From positions 1 through 30,605 of the forward strand of contig JANQMM010000006.1 in assembly GCA_028280145.1 (NCBI GenBank): a stretch of 30,605 bases of DNA, read 5' to 3'. The notes beneath the pieces were generated by a model that was not told where the DNA came from, did not search any database, and was given only the letters and a program-made list of their open reading frames with translations. Below are positions 22,566 through 30,555 of the stretch, in pieces. Numbering within the stretch: the stretch's first letter is position 1; each line of letters begins with the position of its first letter. The stretch is from Minisyncoccota bacterium (GTDB lineage: Bacteria; Patescibacteriota; Minisyncoccia; Phycocordibacterales; JACZSL01). The position numbers and the translations under genes were made by a program.

Positions 22566-24215
22566 ATGAATCAAATAGTAGATCGAATGAAGCGTATATT
22601 GCGTACGTTTCAGAATATGCGTACAAAGAAAAAGATCAGTATTATTGCCGTTTTGATCGGAATTCTTGCTGTTGTAGCACTCCTTCCGGGAAAGCCTGTT
22701 GAAGAAGTCGTTATAAACGAAACACCGGAGGTGCGTATCATCAATGTTGCTGAGGCATCCACAGAAAGCTCTCCACTTTCAGTTACCGGAACAGTACGTT
22801 CTGAAACAGAGGCACAGCTACGGACTGAGACACAGGGTGAAGTCATCGGCGTTTACACGACTGTTGGAAGTTTTGTGTCTGCCGGCACTGTTCTTGCGGA
22901 GCTTAGAAATAACTCTGAGCGCGCCGCTGTCTCACAAGCACAAGCAGGACTTGAAGCGGCAGAGGCAAATCTTGCCAAAGCAACTGGCGGCGTGCGCACA
23001 GAAGAAAGAACCATTCTTGAAGTGAGTGTCCAAAATGCTGAAAACACTCTGGAAGCGGCAGAGACAAGCGCAAGGACCACACTTGAAGGCGGATATTCGG
23101 TAATTGATGATGCGATCAATGCAAAAACCGACGCTCTCTTCTCAAACCCTGAGTCAGCAAATCCATCGTTCAGTCTTGCAACATCGGAATCTCAAACTGT
23201 TTCTCTCATCGTTCAAACACGAATTCAGATCAATCAGATCCTGGATCGCCATATCGCACTCCAGGGGCAAGTGCTTGATGGAGCAGAGGCGCTTATAGTT
23301 GAAATTGAAACGCTACAGAATGAGTTTTCACTCATCCAAGACTATCTCGACAGCCTTTTGGTTGCCATAAATAATGCTATTCCTACTCCAAGTGTTTCAG
23401 AAGTCACTATAGCCACTTTTAAAGCTGAAACAACTGCGGCACGAAGTGCGGTGAATGCTTCTTTCTCATCTTTTACAAATGCTATTACTGCACTTAACAA
23501 CGCTGCGACCGCTCTTGAAATTGCAAAGCAAAATTTGGAACAAGGTCTTACCGGAGCACAAGCGGAGGATGTTGTAGCTCTTGAAGCTGCTGTGCGACAA
23601 GCGGAAGCTGGTCTTTCGGCTGCGCGCGCAAATCTTGCCCGAACACTCATCGTGACCCCTATAAGCGGCACTGTAAATACACTGGGGCTTCGTCGTGGTG
23701 ATTTTGTAAGTGCATTTACACCTGCGGCAACCGTCTCCAATAACAACGCGCTTGAGATAGTAACGTTTGTTACTGATGATGATAAGACAAACATCCGACT
23801 GGGTACAAAAGTGCTCATTGATGGTCAGTATGAAGGAGTGGTGACCAGCATCGCTCCGGGTCTTGATCCGATCACAAAACGAATCGAGGTTCGTGTGGGT
23901 GTTGTCGATACGGAAACAACACTCACCAATGGCTCCTCAGTACGTATTGCCATTGATCGAAATGGCTTCGACATCGAACTTGCTGACATCGAAGAGATCA
24001 CCATACCGATCTCTGCTCTGAAGATCGAAACAAATCGTGTCATTGTTTTCAGTGTTGATGAGAACGCAATGCTCGTGCCACACGAGGTATCAACCGGATT
24101 AGTGCTTGGTGACAACATTGTCATTACAAGAGGACTGACACCTGATATGAACATAGTCAAAGATGCTCGTGGTCTTCGAGAGGGACAAGAAGTAGTACTC
24201 GTAACCGCAAGCTAA
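22566..24215 (+). CDS. RND efflux periplasmic-adaptor-type protein (HlyD/AcrA family)
   Basis: Membrane-fusion proteins bridge an RND pump to the outside. The 549-residue protein has a basic N-terminus, one membrane helix (about 24-42) and no lipobox Cys, so it is anchored by the helix. The first lipoyl half is TQGEVIGVYTTVGSFVSAGT; two long Ala/Glu-rich coiled-coil arms follow (about 115-350); the second lipoyl half is TPISGTVNTLGLRRGDFVSA; then come the beta-barrel (TDDDKTNIRLGTKV...) and a membrane-proximal domain ending REGQEVVLVTA. It is about 150 residues longer than AcrA, mostly in the arms. It is one base upstream of the permease. No TolC-type gene is present, as expected for a single-membrane cell. 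Confidence 0.92.
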   Translation: MNQIVDRMKRILRTFQNMRTKKKISIIAVLIGILAVVALLPGKPVEEVVINETPEVRIINVAEASTESSPLSVTGTVRSETEAQLRTETQGEVIGVYTTVGSFVSAGTVLAELRNNSERAAVSQAQAGLEAAEANLAKATGGVRTEERTILEVSVQNAENTLEAAETSARTTLEGGYSVIDDAINAKTDALFSNPESANPSFSLATSESQTVSLIVQTRIQINQILDRHIALQGQVLDGAEALIVEIETLQNEFSLIQDYLDSLLVAINNAIPTPSVSEVTIATFKAETTAARSAVNASFSSFTNAITALNNAATALEIAKQNLEQGLTGAQAEDVVALEAAVRQAEAGLSAARANLARTLIVTPISGTVNTLGLRRGDFVSAFTPAATVSNNNALEIVTFVTDDDKTNIRLGTKVLIDGQYEGVVTSIAPGLDPITKRIEVRVGVVDTETTLTNGSSVRIAIDRNGFDIELADIEEITIPISALKIETNRVIVFSVDENAMLVPHEVSTGLVLGDNIVITRGLTPDMNIVKDARGLREGQEVVLVTAS

Positions 24216-24216
24216 T

Positions 24217-27200
24217 ATGTACAAATTCTGGAGTTTCTTCATAAGAAAAAAGGTCTTCAGCTACCTGGTAATGATAGCTTTGGTTGTGTTCGGGCTTTTC
24301 TCCGTTATTGCACTGCCAAAAGAATCAAACCCCGAAGTGACTGTGCCGATAGGAGTGGTTTCCACCGGGCTTTTTGGTGCCTCTGCCGCCGATATCGAGA
24401 ATCTTATTACGAACAAGCTTGAGGAAGGGATAAAGAACAATGTAAATAACATAAAAAACCTCACCTCAACTTCGGCTGAAGGCGGCTCTTCGATCGTTGT
24501 AGAGTTTGACGCAAGTGCCAATATTGATAAGTCGATTCAGGAGCTTAAGGATGAAGTCGATAAGCTCAAAGGTGAGTTACCAGAGGAAGCAACCGACCCG
24601 TTTGTTACGGAGGTTGATTTTGCAAATGACCCCATTGTTATTTTCTCGCTTTCAAGCAATTTGCCTGAAAAAGTCTTTGTTGGAGTGGCAAAAGAGTTGC
24701 AGGACAGGATAAAGGCTATCAGCGGTGTTTCCGATGCCGCGATCTCCGGTCTTCGTGACCGTGAGGTGCAGGTTATCGTAAGCAAAGAAAAACTAAGTCA
24801 ATTCAACCTTAATATCACCGATGTCATTAGTGCGATTGGGGCAACGAATAATACGCTTCCGGCCGGCACTATCACCATTTCAAATATTAAATACAATGTG
24901 CAATTCGAAGGAGATATTGACGACCCGAGTGAAATCGCTGATATCGCCATCCTCGCGCAAGGAGGCCGCCCTATCTATGTGCGAGACATTGCAACTGTCA
25001 TTGATGGTTTTGAGAAACGATCAACTATCGCACGTACCAGTCTCGAGAATCAACCGTCACAGACTTCCCTCACCTTCAACGTAACTAAAAAGGCCGGTAG
25101 TGACATCACACAGATCACCAAGGAAGTGGAAGCGCTTCTTGAAGAACTGAAAGCGCCGGGTGAACTCCTTGAGGGGATGGAGACACTTATTACGTTTGAT
25201 ACCGGAGAGTTGCTTCTAAAGGATCTGCGCGATCTTACACGCACAGGTATTCAGACCATTATACTCGTTATGCTGGTGCTGTACGTTGCAGTCGGGTGGC
25301 GTGAAGCTCTTGTTGCCGGAAGCGCCATTCCGCTTTCCTTCCTCATTGCTTTCATTCTGCTTTTGGTATCGGGGAACACGCTTAACTTTGTCAGTCTTTT
25401 CTCCCTTATTCTCGCGATCGGTATTCTGGTGGACTCAGGTATTGTGATCGTTGAGGGTATTAATGTTCGTTTACACCAATACAAGAACAAGGTAGAGGCC
25501 GCAAAAGCAACTATTCGTGAATTCCACGCACCGCTTACCTCCGGAACAATGACAACCATCGCCGTCTTTGCGCCATTATTCTTCATCTCGGGCATTACGG
25601 GAGAATTTATCAAGAGTATTCCGTTTACGGTTATCTCCGTTCTTCTCGCTTCCCTTCTCGTTGCGATCGGATTCGTTCCTCTTCTTGGTTCTGCGTTCCT
25701 CCACGAGCGTATGGGACTTTCACGACTTGGATCCCGACAGGCAAAATATACCGAAAAACTAACTAACTGGTACAAGAAGCAATTATGCTTCATCCTTGCC
25801 GCCCGCTCCCGCGAAAATATGTTCCTTGCAGTGATTGCCGGACTCATCTTCTTCTCGCTCGCACTCCCGGTAAAGGGTATTCTCATGGGAATCGTGCAGG
25901 GTTCACTGATCGGACTACTCACCTATCATGTATTCCGCATTAAGCGGCATTGGTTCAAACGACTTATTATGTTTGTCCCTCTCACCATTGTGATCATGGT
26001 CGTCGCAAGCTTTATGCCAAAATTTGGCGCTGTACAAGTTGAATTCTTTGGTGGAGGTGATCAAGATTTTCTCATTGCCGAGATTGAATTACCGGAAGGT
26101 AGCATTCTTGAAACGACCGATCTTGAAGCTCGTAAAGTCGAGGAGATTCTCTACACTCAAGATGATATTGAATCGTTCACCATGACAGTTGGTGCAGGAA
26201 GTGCGTTCACCGGCGGAGGCACAAATTCTAAACTGGCAAATGCTTTCATTCTCCTTGACGAAGACCGCAAACAAACAAGTGAGGAGATCATGAATGAACT
26301 GCGTGAGAAAATGAGTGTCATCAATTCTTCAATCGTACGCATTCGCCAAGTCAGTGACGGCCCCCCGGTTGGCACACCTGTTGTCATTACTTTCTTTGGT
26401 GAAGACCTAAATGAGCTTGAACAGGTTGCAGAGAAAGCGGCGGATATTCTTAGAGGGATTCCGGGGGCAACAGATATAGTAACAAGTACGAAAGATGACG
26501 GTACCGAGTTCGTGCTTCAAGTCGATAAGGCTCGGGCCACCGAATTAGGATTGAACTCATTTGTCATCTCTCAAACGTTAAGAGCCTCAATTTCAGGCGT
26601 AGAAGCGACTACGATAAAGAGTTTGGAGGACGACATTGAGGTCATCGTTAAACTTGATCTGAACCAGGATTTCAAGACGCCACATGATACAAATCGAACG
26701 AATATCGACGCAATCCGCCAGATTGAGGTGCAAACACCGCAAGGCCCGGTTCTGCTTGGCTCAGTTCTTGAAGCCAGTGTTGCGAAAGGCAAAACGACCA
26801 TCTCACATGAAGATGTAAAAAGACGTGCAACCGTAGGTGCCGAACTGACAACAACGGGAAATACTCGTGAGATCATCGCGGCCTTTCAGGAGATCGCAAA
26901 AGAACAAGACCTTGTTCCACCAACGGTGCAGATGAAGATTGGTGGAGAAAATGAAGAGACCGATCAATCATTTGCGGAGATGGGAATTGCCTTCATTGTT
27001 GGTGTTGTCTTGATGTTCGCAATACTTGTACTACAGTTCAACTCATTGCGATTTGCAGTCTACATTATTTCCGTTATTCCGACTGCTTTTGTGGGAATCT
27101 TCATCGGATTACTTCTTACCGGACAAGCATTATCCTTCCCTTCGCTCATGGGGCTCATAGCACTTTCCGGGATCGTAGTGAATAACGCCATTATTCTTAT

Positions 27201-27468
27201 CGACACCATCAATCACAGGCGAGAACGAAACGCCGAAAAGACCGTTGTGGATGCCGTTGTAGAAGGAAGCGTTTCACGACTACGTCCGATATTGCTTACA
27301 ACAATCACAACCATTATTGGTATCGCGCCGCTTACGCTCGCTTCGGCTTTGTGGGCGCCACTTGCGTGGTCTGTGATGTTCGGCTTGATGTTCACTTCAG
27401 TTGCAACGCTTATCCTCATCCCGATACTCTACACACGAAAGCCTGGGGTTCTGACTCCTGAAGACTAA
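24217..27468 (+). CDS. RND family efflux permease (AcrB/SwrC-type)
   Basis: A proton-driven exporter of 1083 residues with the RND duplication: helix 1 (about 12-32), exterior porter domains with GLFGASAADIENLITNKLEE and the ISGVSDAAISG element, membrane bundle from about 343, and a second half after residue 600. In helix 4 the AcrB Asp-Asp pair is Asp406-Ser407 (GILVDSGIVIVEG); in helix 10 the AcrB Lys940 position is Asn (about 989, IVVNNAIILID). This pattern, with Asp407 kept but Lys replaced, is as in Gram-positive and Bacteroidetes pumps. Unusually, two extra hydrophobic segments (about 534-551 and 554-573) precede the normal helix 7. The substrate is unknown. Confidence 0.93.
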   Translation: MYKFWSFFIRKKVFSYLVMIALVVFGLFSVIALPKESNPEVTVPIGVVSTGLFGASAADIENLITNKLEEGIKNNVNNIKNLTSTSAEGGSSIVVEFDASANIDKSIQELKDEVDKLKGELPEEATDPFVTEVDFANDPIVIFSLSSNLPEKVFVGVAKELQDRIKAISGVSDAAISGLRDREVQVIVSKEKLSQFNLNITDVISAIGATNNTLPAGTITISNIKYNVQFEGDIDDPSEIADIAILAQGGRPIYVRDIATVIDGFEKRSTIARTSLENQPSQTSLTFNVTKKAGSDITQITKEVEALLEELKAPGELLEGMETLITFDTGELLLKDLRDLTRTGIQTIILVMLVLYVAVGWREALVAGSAIPLSFLIAFILLLVSGNTLNFVSLFSLILAIGILVDSGIVIVEGINVRLHQYKNKVEAAKATIREFHAPLTSGTMTTIAVFAPLFFISGITGEFIKSIPFTVISVLLASLLVAIGFVPLLGSAFLHERMGLSRLGSRQAKYTEKLTNWYKKQLCFILAARSRENMFLAVIAGLIFFSLALPVKGILMGIVQGSLIGLLTYHVFRIKRHWFKRLIMFVPLTIVIMVVASFMPKFGAVQVEFFGGGDQDFLIAEIELPEGSILETTDLEARKVEEILYTQDDIESFTMTVGAGSAFTGGGTNSKLANAFILLDEDRKQTSEEIMNELREKMSVINSSIVRIRQVSDGPPVGTPVVITFFGEDLNELEQVAEKAADILRGIPGATDIVTSTKDDGTEFVLQVDKARATELGLNSFVISQTLRASISGVEATTIKSLEDDIEVIVKLDLNQDFKTPHDTNRTNIDAIRQIEVQTPQGPVLLGSVLEASVAKGKTTISHEDVKRRATVGAELTTTGNTREIIAAFQEIAKEQDLVPPTVQMKIGGENEETDQSFAEMGIAFIVGVVLMFAILVLQFNSLRFAVYIISVIPTAFVGIFIGLLLTGQALSFPSLMGLIALSGIVVNNAIILIDTINHRRERNAEKTVVDAVVEGSVSRLRPILLTTITTIIGIAPLTLASALWAPLAWSVMFGLMFTSVATLILIPILYTRKPGVLTPED

Positions 27469-27492
27469 GTAAGTAATAAAAAACAGCAAAAA

Positions 27493-27524
27493 CAAAAACG
27501 CCACCCAAGCGGGTGGTGTTTTTG
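27493..27524 (+). terminator. Terminator of the RND operon
   Basis: A 14-bp stem with one G-T wobble, CAAAAACGCCACCC / GGGTGGTGTTTTTG, loop AAGC. It lies 25 nt after the permease stop. The A/T flanks make it usable in both directions. Confidence 0.85.
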
Positions 27525-27701
27525 TACTGAATGTTATGTGGTGATCATTATACCAAAAATTTTTTGCTTTATTCAAAAATTCCGCAGTCCACCATTAAAA
27601 ATCTTTTACCGCAAGGCGGTCATGGTATGGGTCTGTGTTGCGCGGGTTTTTGGGATGAACAACTACAAGAAAAGTAAATGTAAAATAGATTATTCATACT
27701 C
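27525..27701. other. Intergenic region without recognised gene
   Basis: Between the RND terminator and the 27.7 kb unit I see no convincing ORF. A small ACCGC/GCGGT hairpin lies near 27611-27625. The sequence is AT-rich at both ends with a G-rich middle (27620-27665). I found no tRNA cloverleaf, repeat or promoter of quality here. Confidence 0.5.
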
Positions 27702-27713
27702 TCAATGAAAAGT

Positions 27714-27738
27714 AAAAAGGCCCCCGTTTCCGAGGGCC
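27714..27738 (-). terminator. Terminator of the 27.7-27.9 kb unit
   Basis: On the minus strand an 8-bp stem GGCCCTCG / CGGGGGCC (one T-G wobble) closed by a GAAA tetraloop, then TTTTTACTTTT. On the plus strand the wobble becomes a C-A mismatch and no T-run follows, so it serves minus-strand transcription. Confidence 0.75.
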
Positions 27739-27917
27739 TGCGAAGTCCGTACGCTAGCTTGTGCTAACTGGCATTTGTCGGAAACCCAACAAAGGTGACC
27801 CCAAATGTCAGGTCCGTCGATCCATGCTTGGACTTCTGGTGTCGAGGCTTGCGCGGCCTCAACCGTCCGCAGTTGAGCCATGTGCGTGTCAGGGGCGAAC
27901 AGTGACACAACTGTGGT
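27714..27917 (-). ncRNA. Compact transcription unit: structured RNA or terminator-crossed small ORF
   Basis: Promoter, about 205 nt transcript and intrinsic terminator in a GC-rich island. Minus-strand hairpins I can pair: GTGTCA/TGACAC; GGC-TCAAC/GTTGAG-GCC with one bulge; TTTGTTGG/CCGACAAA with GTTT loop; GTTAGC/GCTAGC with ACAA loop; then the terminator. That density suggests a structured RNA; I could not match it to tmRNA, RNase P, SRP or 6S RNA. Alternatively an ORF from ATG 27879-27881 (59 codons, stop 27702-27704) runs through it: MAQLRTVEAAQASTPEVQAW and onward. It has G enriched at codon position 1, but no SD, and its stop lies beyond the terminator. Both readings are open. Confidence 0.4.
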
Positions 27918-27923
27918 AAGACA

Positions 27924-27951
27924 ATCCTACCAAACAAGAGATCGGAGTCAA
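27924..27951 (-). promoter_or_regulatory. Promoter of the 27.7-27.9 kb unit
   Basis: Minus strand -35 TTGACT (27946-27951), 16-nt spacer, -10 TAGGAT (27924-27929) with TGG upstream (extended -10). It begins right after the terminator of the receiver operon, so the unit is insulated from both sides. Confidence 0.6.
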
Positions 27952-27956
27952 CACCA

Positions 27957-27986
27957 AAAAATACTATCCAGGAAGATAGTATTTTT
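27957..27986 (-). terminator. Terminator of the two-component operon
   Basis: A perfect 12-bp stem AAAAATACTATC / GATAGTATTTTT, 6-nt loop; on the minus strand the T-run has six T. It lies 18 nt after the stop of the last receiver gene. Confidence 0.85.
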
Positions 27987-28003
27987 GTCAAATATTGATA
28001 TTC

Positions 28004-28375
28004 TTAGAGGTGTTTCTTTATTGTCTTGATGACGTCTTCCATTCTCCAGTCAGTTTTGATCAAATATTCTTCAATATCATATTGACGTGCACGCTTGAGC
28101 GCTTCAGGGTCATCAACATTTGAAAGAATAATGACCTTTAGGTTGCGTTCGGCCCTATAGGCCTTCAAGCTCTCAAGCACATCAATACCGCTCATTTCCG
28201 GAAGCAACGTATCAAGCAGGAGAAGGTCAGGGTTCTGTTTTTCAATAAGTGAAATTCCCTCTTCACCATTTTGCGCGCGGCTGACTGTGTAACCTTGTTG
28301 TACAAGCGCGTCTGAAAGCGCAGTTGCAAGATCAACATTATCTTCAATGATAACTATTGATGTATGTGTACTCAT
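28004..28375 (-). CDS. Single-domain response regulator (CheY-like), second
   Basis: A 123-residue receiver with no output domain. Key residues: acidic pair Glu11-Asp12 (IIEDN), phosphoacceptor Asp55 (LLLLDTLLPEMSG), Ser85 (ILSNVDD) and Lys107 (YLIKTDW). All are in place for phosphorylation by the upstream kinase. The ATG at 28373-28375 is chosen because a longer frame would lie inside the first receiver; the gap is 7 nt. It is a clear paralogue of the first receiver, sharing length and the K-T-D-W ending of the signalling face. It must act through a partner protein. Confidence 0.93.
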   Translation of the reverse strand: MSTHTSIVIIEDNVDLATALSDALVQQGYTVSRAQNGEEGISLIEKQNPDLLLLDTLLPEMSGIDVLESLKAYRAERNLKVIILSNVDDPEALKRARQYDIEEYLIKTDWRMEDVIKTIKKHL

Positions 28376-28382
28376 AGAAATA

Positions 28383-28763
28383 TTATTGTACTCCCAACTC
28401 TCCCCTGATCTTGTCGACCACTTCGTCAATCTTCCAATCTGTTTTTACAAGATATTCATACCCATGTCCTTCGATAGCTCTCGAAAGACTGTCGATATCA
28501 TCCGCATTGGTCAAAATGATCACACGCGCACCTTTTCCCCACGCATCCGCATGCAACCTTTCTAAAAACTCCCAACCATCCATCACCGGCATTACAAGGT
28601 CTAAGAGGATCAGATTAGGTTTTGATTCAAGTGCTACAGTAAGTCCGACACTGCCGTTCTCCGCAGTAAGCACCTCAAAACCGGCATCACTGAGCGCTTC
28701 TTGTAAAACCCCTCGTAGTTCATTGTCGTCATCTATGACGAGAACGGTATCCTGTAAGACCAT
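28383..28763 (-). CDS. Single-domain response regulator (CheY-like), first
   Basis: A 126-residue receiver: Asp11-Asp12 (VIDDD), phosphoacceptor Asp55 (LILLDLVMPVMDGWEF), Thr85 (ILTNADD) and Lys107 (YLVKTDWK). No DNA-binding or enzymatic output domain. The ATG at 28761-28763 lies 10 nt after the kinase stop; the longer frame would overlap the kinase. With the kinase and second receiver it forms a three-gene operon ending at the 27.96 kb terminator. Confidence 0.94.
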   Translation of the reverse strand: MVLQDTVLVIDDDNELRGVLQEALSDAGFEVLTAENGSVGLTVALESKPNLILLDLVMPVMDGWEFLERLHADAWGKGARVIILTNADDIDSLSRAIEGHGYEYLVKTDWKIDEVVDKIRGELGVQ

Positions 28764-28773
28764 GATATGTGTT

Positions 28774-30129
28774 TTAGTTACTTTTTGTGCCACTTCCTTC
28801 TGTTGCGTTTGGAATGGTCACTGTAAATATTGTGCCGCGATTAAGCTCTGATGTAAATCCAACTTCTCCACCAAGTGATTCGACCGCCTCTTTTATGATG
28901 TAAAGCCCCAATCCATTGCCGTCTGCTACCTTAAGCCGAGCATTATCGGCTCGAAACATCTTGGAAAAGATCTTATCTTGTTGTTCCGGCGGTATGCCAA
29001 GCCCGTTGTCCTCCACTTCTACATGAAGATCATCGGGCGAAAATGTGAGCGAAACGCGCACAGTCCCGTCATCGTTTGTGTACTTAACTGCATTTGTAAT
29101 AAGGTTCTGTAATATCATATGCACCAGCTTTTTATCGCTGAAAAAATTTGTGTGGTCACCTTCATAATTTTCAATGATATGAAGACGTTTGTCTTTTATT
29201 GATTTTGTCACTTCCTCAAAAATATCTTTCACAATGAGTATCGGATCAAAACTCGTAATCTCAATGTGAAAACTGCCCATCTCAAGACGAGAAGCGCTAA
29301 GGAGAAGATCGACAAGTTCTATCATTCTTTGATTTCCTTTGTAGATCTTCTGTACATACCGACGTTGCTTCTCTGAAAGAGGTTCCTTTCCTTGCAAGAC
29401 CATTTCTCCATACCACTTCATCGCAGAAAGAGGCGTACGCAACTGATGAGATGCAAGAGAGACAAATTCGGTTTTGACCTTATCAATTGCCTTTTGTTCA
29501 GTAATATCGAGCAAAGAAATGGTGCCTCCCTTTCCTTTTCCGCCTTGCTTTCGATACGGAAGGGCTGAAAGACGCACCCAACGTCTGACGCCATCTTTAC
29601 GAACCACTTCAAATTCAACATCGGAAGAAGCAACACCCCGGACAAACTTATCATAGATCGTTCGCGACTGAGCAAAATAAGCGTCATCGTGCAATTCATG
29701 GAACTTATACTGCATCAATTCCTCCGCAGTCATTTGAAACAGTCGTTGTGATGCCTTATTCGGGAGCACGATCTCACCGTCTTTTGCGACCATAAGGTAT
29801 GGCACCGGGGAGTCGTCAAATAACCTCAGAAAAAAATCTCGCGATTTGAGCAATTCTTCAGTCTTTGAGTCGGCAAGCACGGCGACCTTATACTTTGAGA
29901 CCAGCACATAATACACCACGGCCATGATGCTGGCCGAGAGCAAAAGACCGATGACAAAGAGAAGATCGGTGACAGTCACTGTAACCCCGATACCCGAAAG
30001 AGTGATGAGGTCCTCAGCACTTCCCTCTCCGATAAGGTGTGGAATACCAAAGATCGTTCCAAGCAAAAGTGCCGGAAAAAGAGTAATAAGTGAAATAAAA
30101 GGAATGCTCGATTTCCCTGGATCAGACAT
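28774..30129 (-). CDS. Membrane sensor histidine kinase with PAS domain
   Basis: A 451-residue kinase from the ATG at 30127-30129. Two membrane helices (about 10-32 and 52-78) bracket a short outside loop of about 20 residues, so sensing is probably cytoplasmic or in the membrane. A PAS domain (about 98-212) follows, then the dimerisation helix with phosphorylated His228 (SLASHQLRTPLSAMKW) and a HATPase domain with N box (LQNLITNAVKYT), G1 (DNGLGIP), F box (IFSKMFRADNA) and G2 (GNGLGLYII). All catalytic boxes are intact. An upstream in-frame start would add 12 residues but overlaps the -10 element. It leads the receivers. Confidence 0.95.
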   Translation of the reverse strand: MSDPGKSSIPFISLITLFPALLLGTIFGIPHLIGEGSAEDLITLSGIGVTVTVTDLLFVIGLLLSASIMAVVYYVLVSKYKVAVLADSKTEELLKSRDFFLRLFDDSPVPYLMVAKDGEIVLPNKASQRLFQMTAEELMQYKFHELHDDAYFAQSRTIYDKFVRGVASSDVEFEVVRKDGVRRWVRLSALPYRKQGGKGKGGTISLLDITEQKAIDKVKTEFVSLASHQLRTPLSAMKWYGEMVLQGKEPLSEKQRRYVQKIYKGNQRMIELVDLLLSASRLEMGSFHIEITSFDPILIVKDIFEEVTKSIKDKRLHIIENYEGDHTNFFSDKKLVHMILQNLITNAVKYTNDDGTVRVSLTFSPDDLHVEVEDNGLGIPPEQQDKIFSKMFRADNARLKVADGNGLGLYIIKEAVESLGGEVGFTSELNRGTIFTVTIPNATEGSGTKSN

Positions 30130-30138
30130 CTTGCACAA

Positions 30139-30147
30139 AGTATAGCA
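30139..30147 (-). promoter_or_regulatory. Extended -10 promoter of the kinase operon, near-leaderless
   Basis: Minus strand TGC-TATACT, with TATACT at 30139-30144. Nine bases separate it from the ATG at 30129, leaving a leader of about 1-4 nt. I find no good -35, which an extended -10 can tolerate. Confidence 0.45.
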
Positions 30148-30191
30148 TTCGAAGCGTAAGCGCACGGCACCAATTGTTCATAAAAAATAAA

Positions 30192-30215
30192 ACGGCTGGG
30201 ATTCAAACCAGCCGT
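30192..30215 (-). terminator. Terminator of the GreA-like gene
   Basis: Perfect 8-bp stem ACGGCTGG / CCAGCCGT with an 8-nt loop; minus-strand side followed by TTTTATTTTTTA. It lies about 50 nt after the stop at 30265, so the gene is separate from the kinase operon. Confidence 0.8.
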
Positions 30216-30264
30216 CTCCGAGTTGAGAATTGTGAATGTTATTGTTGTCTAGAGAATGCGGTAA

Positions 30265-30555
30265 CTACGCGGAAACCGCCACGCGTGCGCCTTCGGGACT
30301 TTTCGAAAAGATGCCGGCGATCGTAACCTTTCCGCCCTGGAAATCCAGCACTTCGCCCGACCTATGGCCGAGAAGAGTTGTCCCGAGCGGACCACTCATC
30401 CGAAACCTTCCCTTTTCGAGATTGTCGTCGAGCCCGACGCATTGGCAAACGCAGGACGGCGGCAGGTCGGCACAATCGAATTCGAGGTGCACGACTGAGC
30501 CGAGCACGACCCGCTCGTCGAGGCATGGCGGTATGGTTTCGATCGTCTTGCCCAT
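30265..30555 (-). CDS. Stand-alone GreA/GreB C-terminal domain protein
   Basis: A 96-residue protein matching the FKBP-like C-terminal domain of GreA/GreB and Rnk: VVLGSVVHLEF, then QCVGLDD, the signature RMSGPLGTTLLGHRSGEVLDF and KVTIAGI. The N-terminal coiled coil that inserts its acidic tip into the RNA polymerase secondary channel is absent, so it cannot stimulate transcript cleavage like GreA. By analogy with Rnk or Gfh proteins it may bind near the channel and compete with GreA; that is inference. Three Cys are unusual for the family. ATG at 30553-30555 has GGAG five bases upstream. It is GC-richer than its neighbours and has its own terminator. Confidence 0.85.
   Translation of the reverse strand: MGKTIETIPPCLDERVVLGSVVHLEFDCADLPPSCVCQCVGLDDNLEKGRFRMSGPLGTTLLGHRSGEVLDFQGGKVTIAGIFSKSPEGARVAVSA

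Noticed and set aside
25251..25922. 223-codon minus-strand open frame
   Set aside because: Antisense shadow of the RND permease membrane bundle; Arg/Ser/Thr-rich and without motifs.
27764..27991. 75-codon minus-strand frame overlapping the 27.7 kb unit
   Set aside because: Its start lies inside the upstream terminator and before the promoter, so most of its N-terminus would not be transcribed from that promoter.
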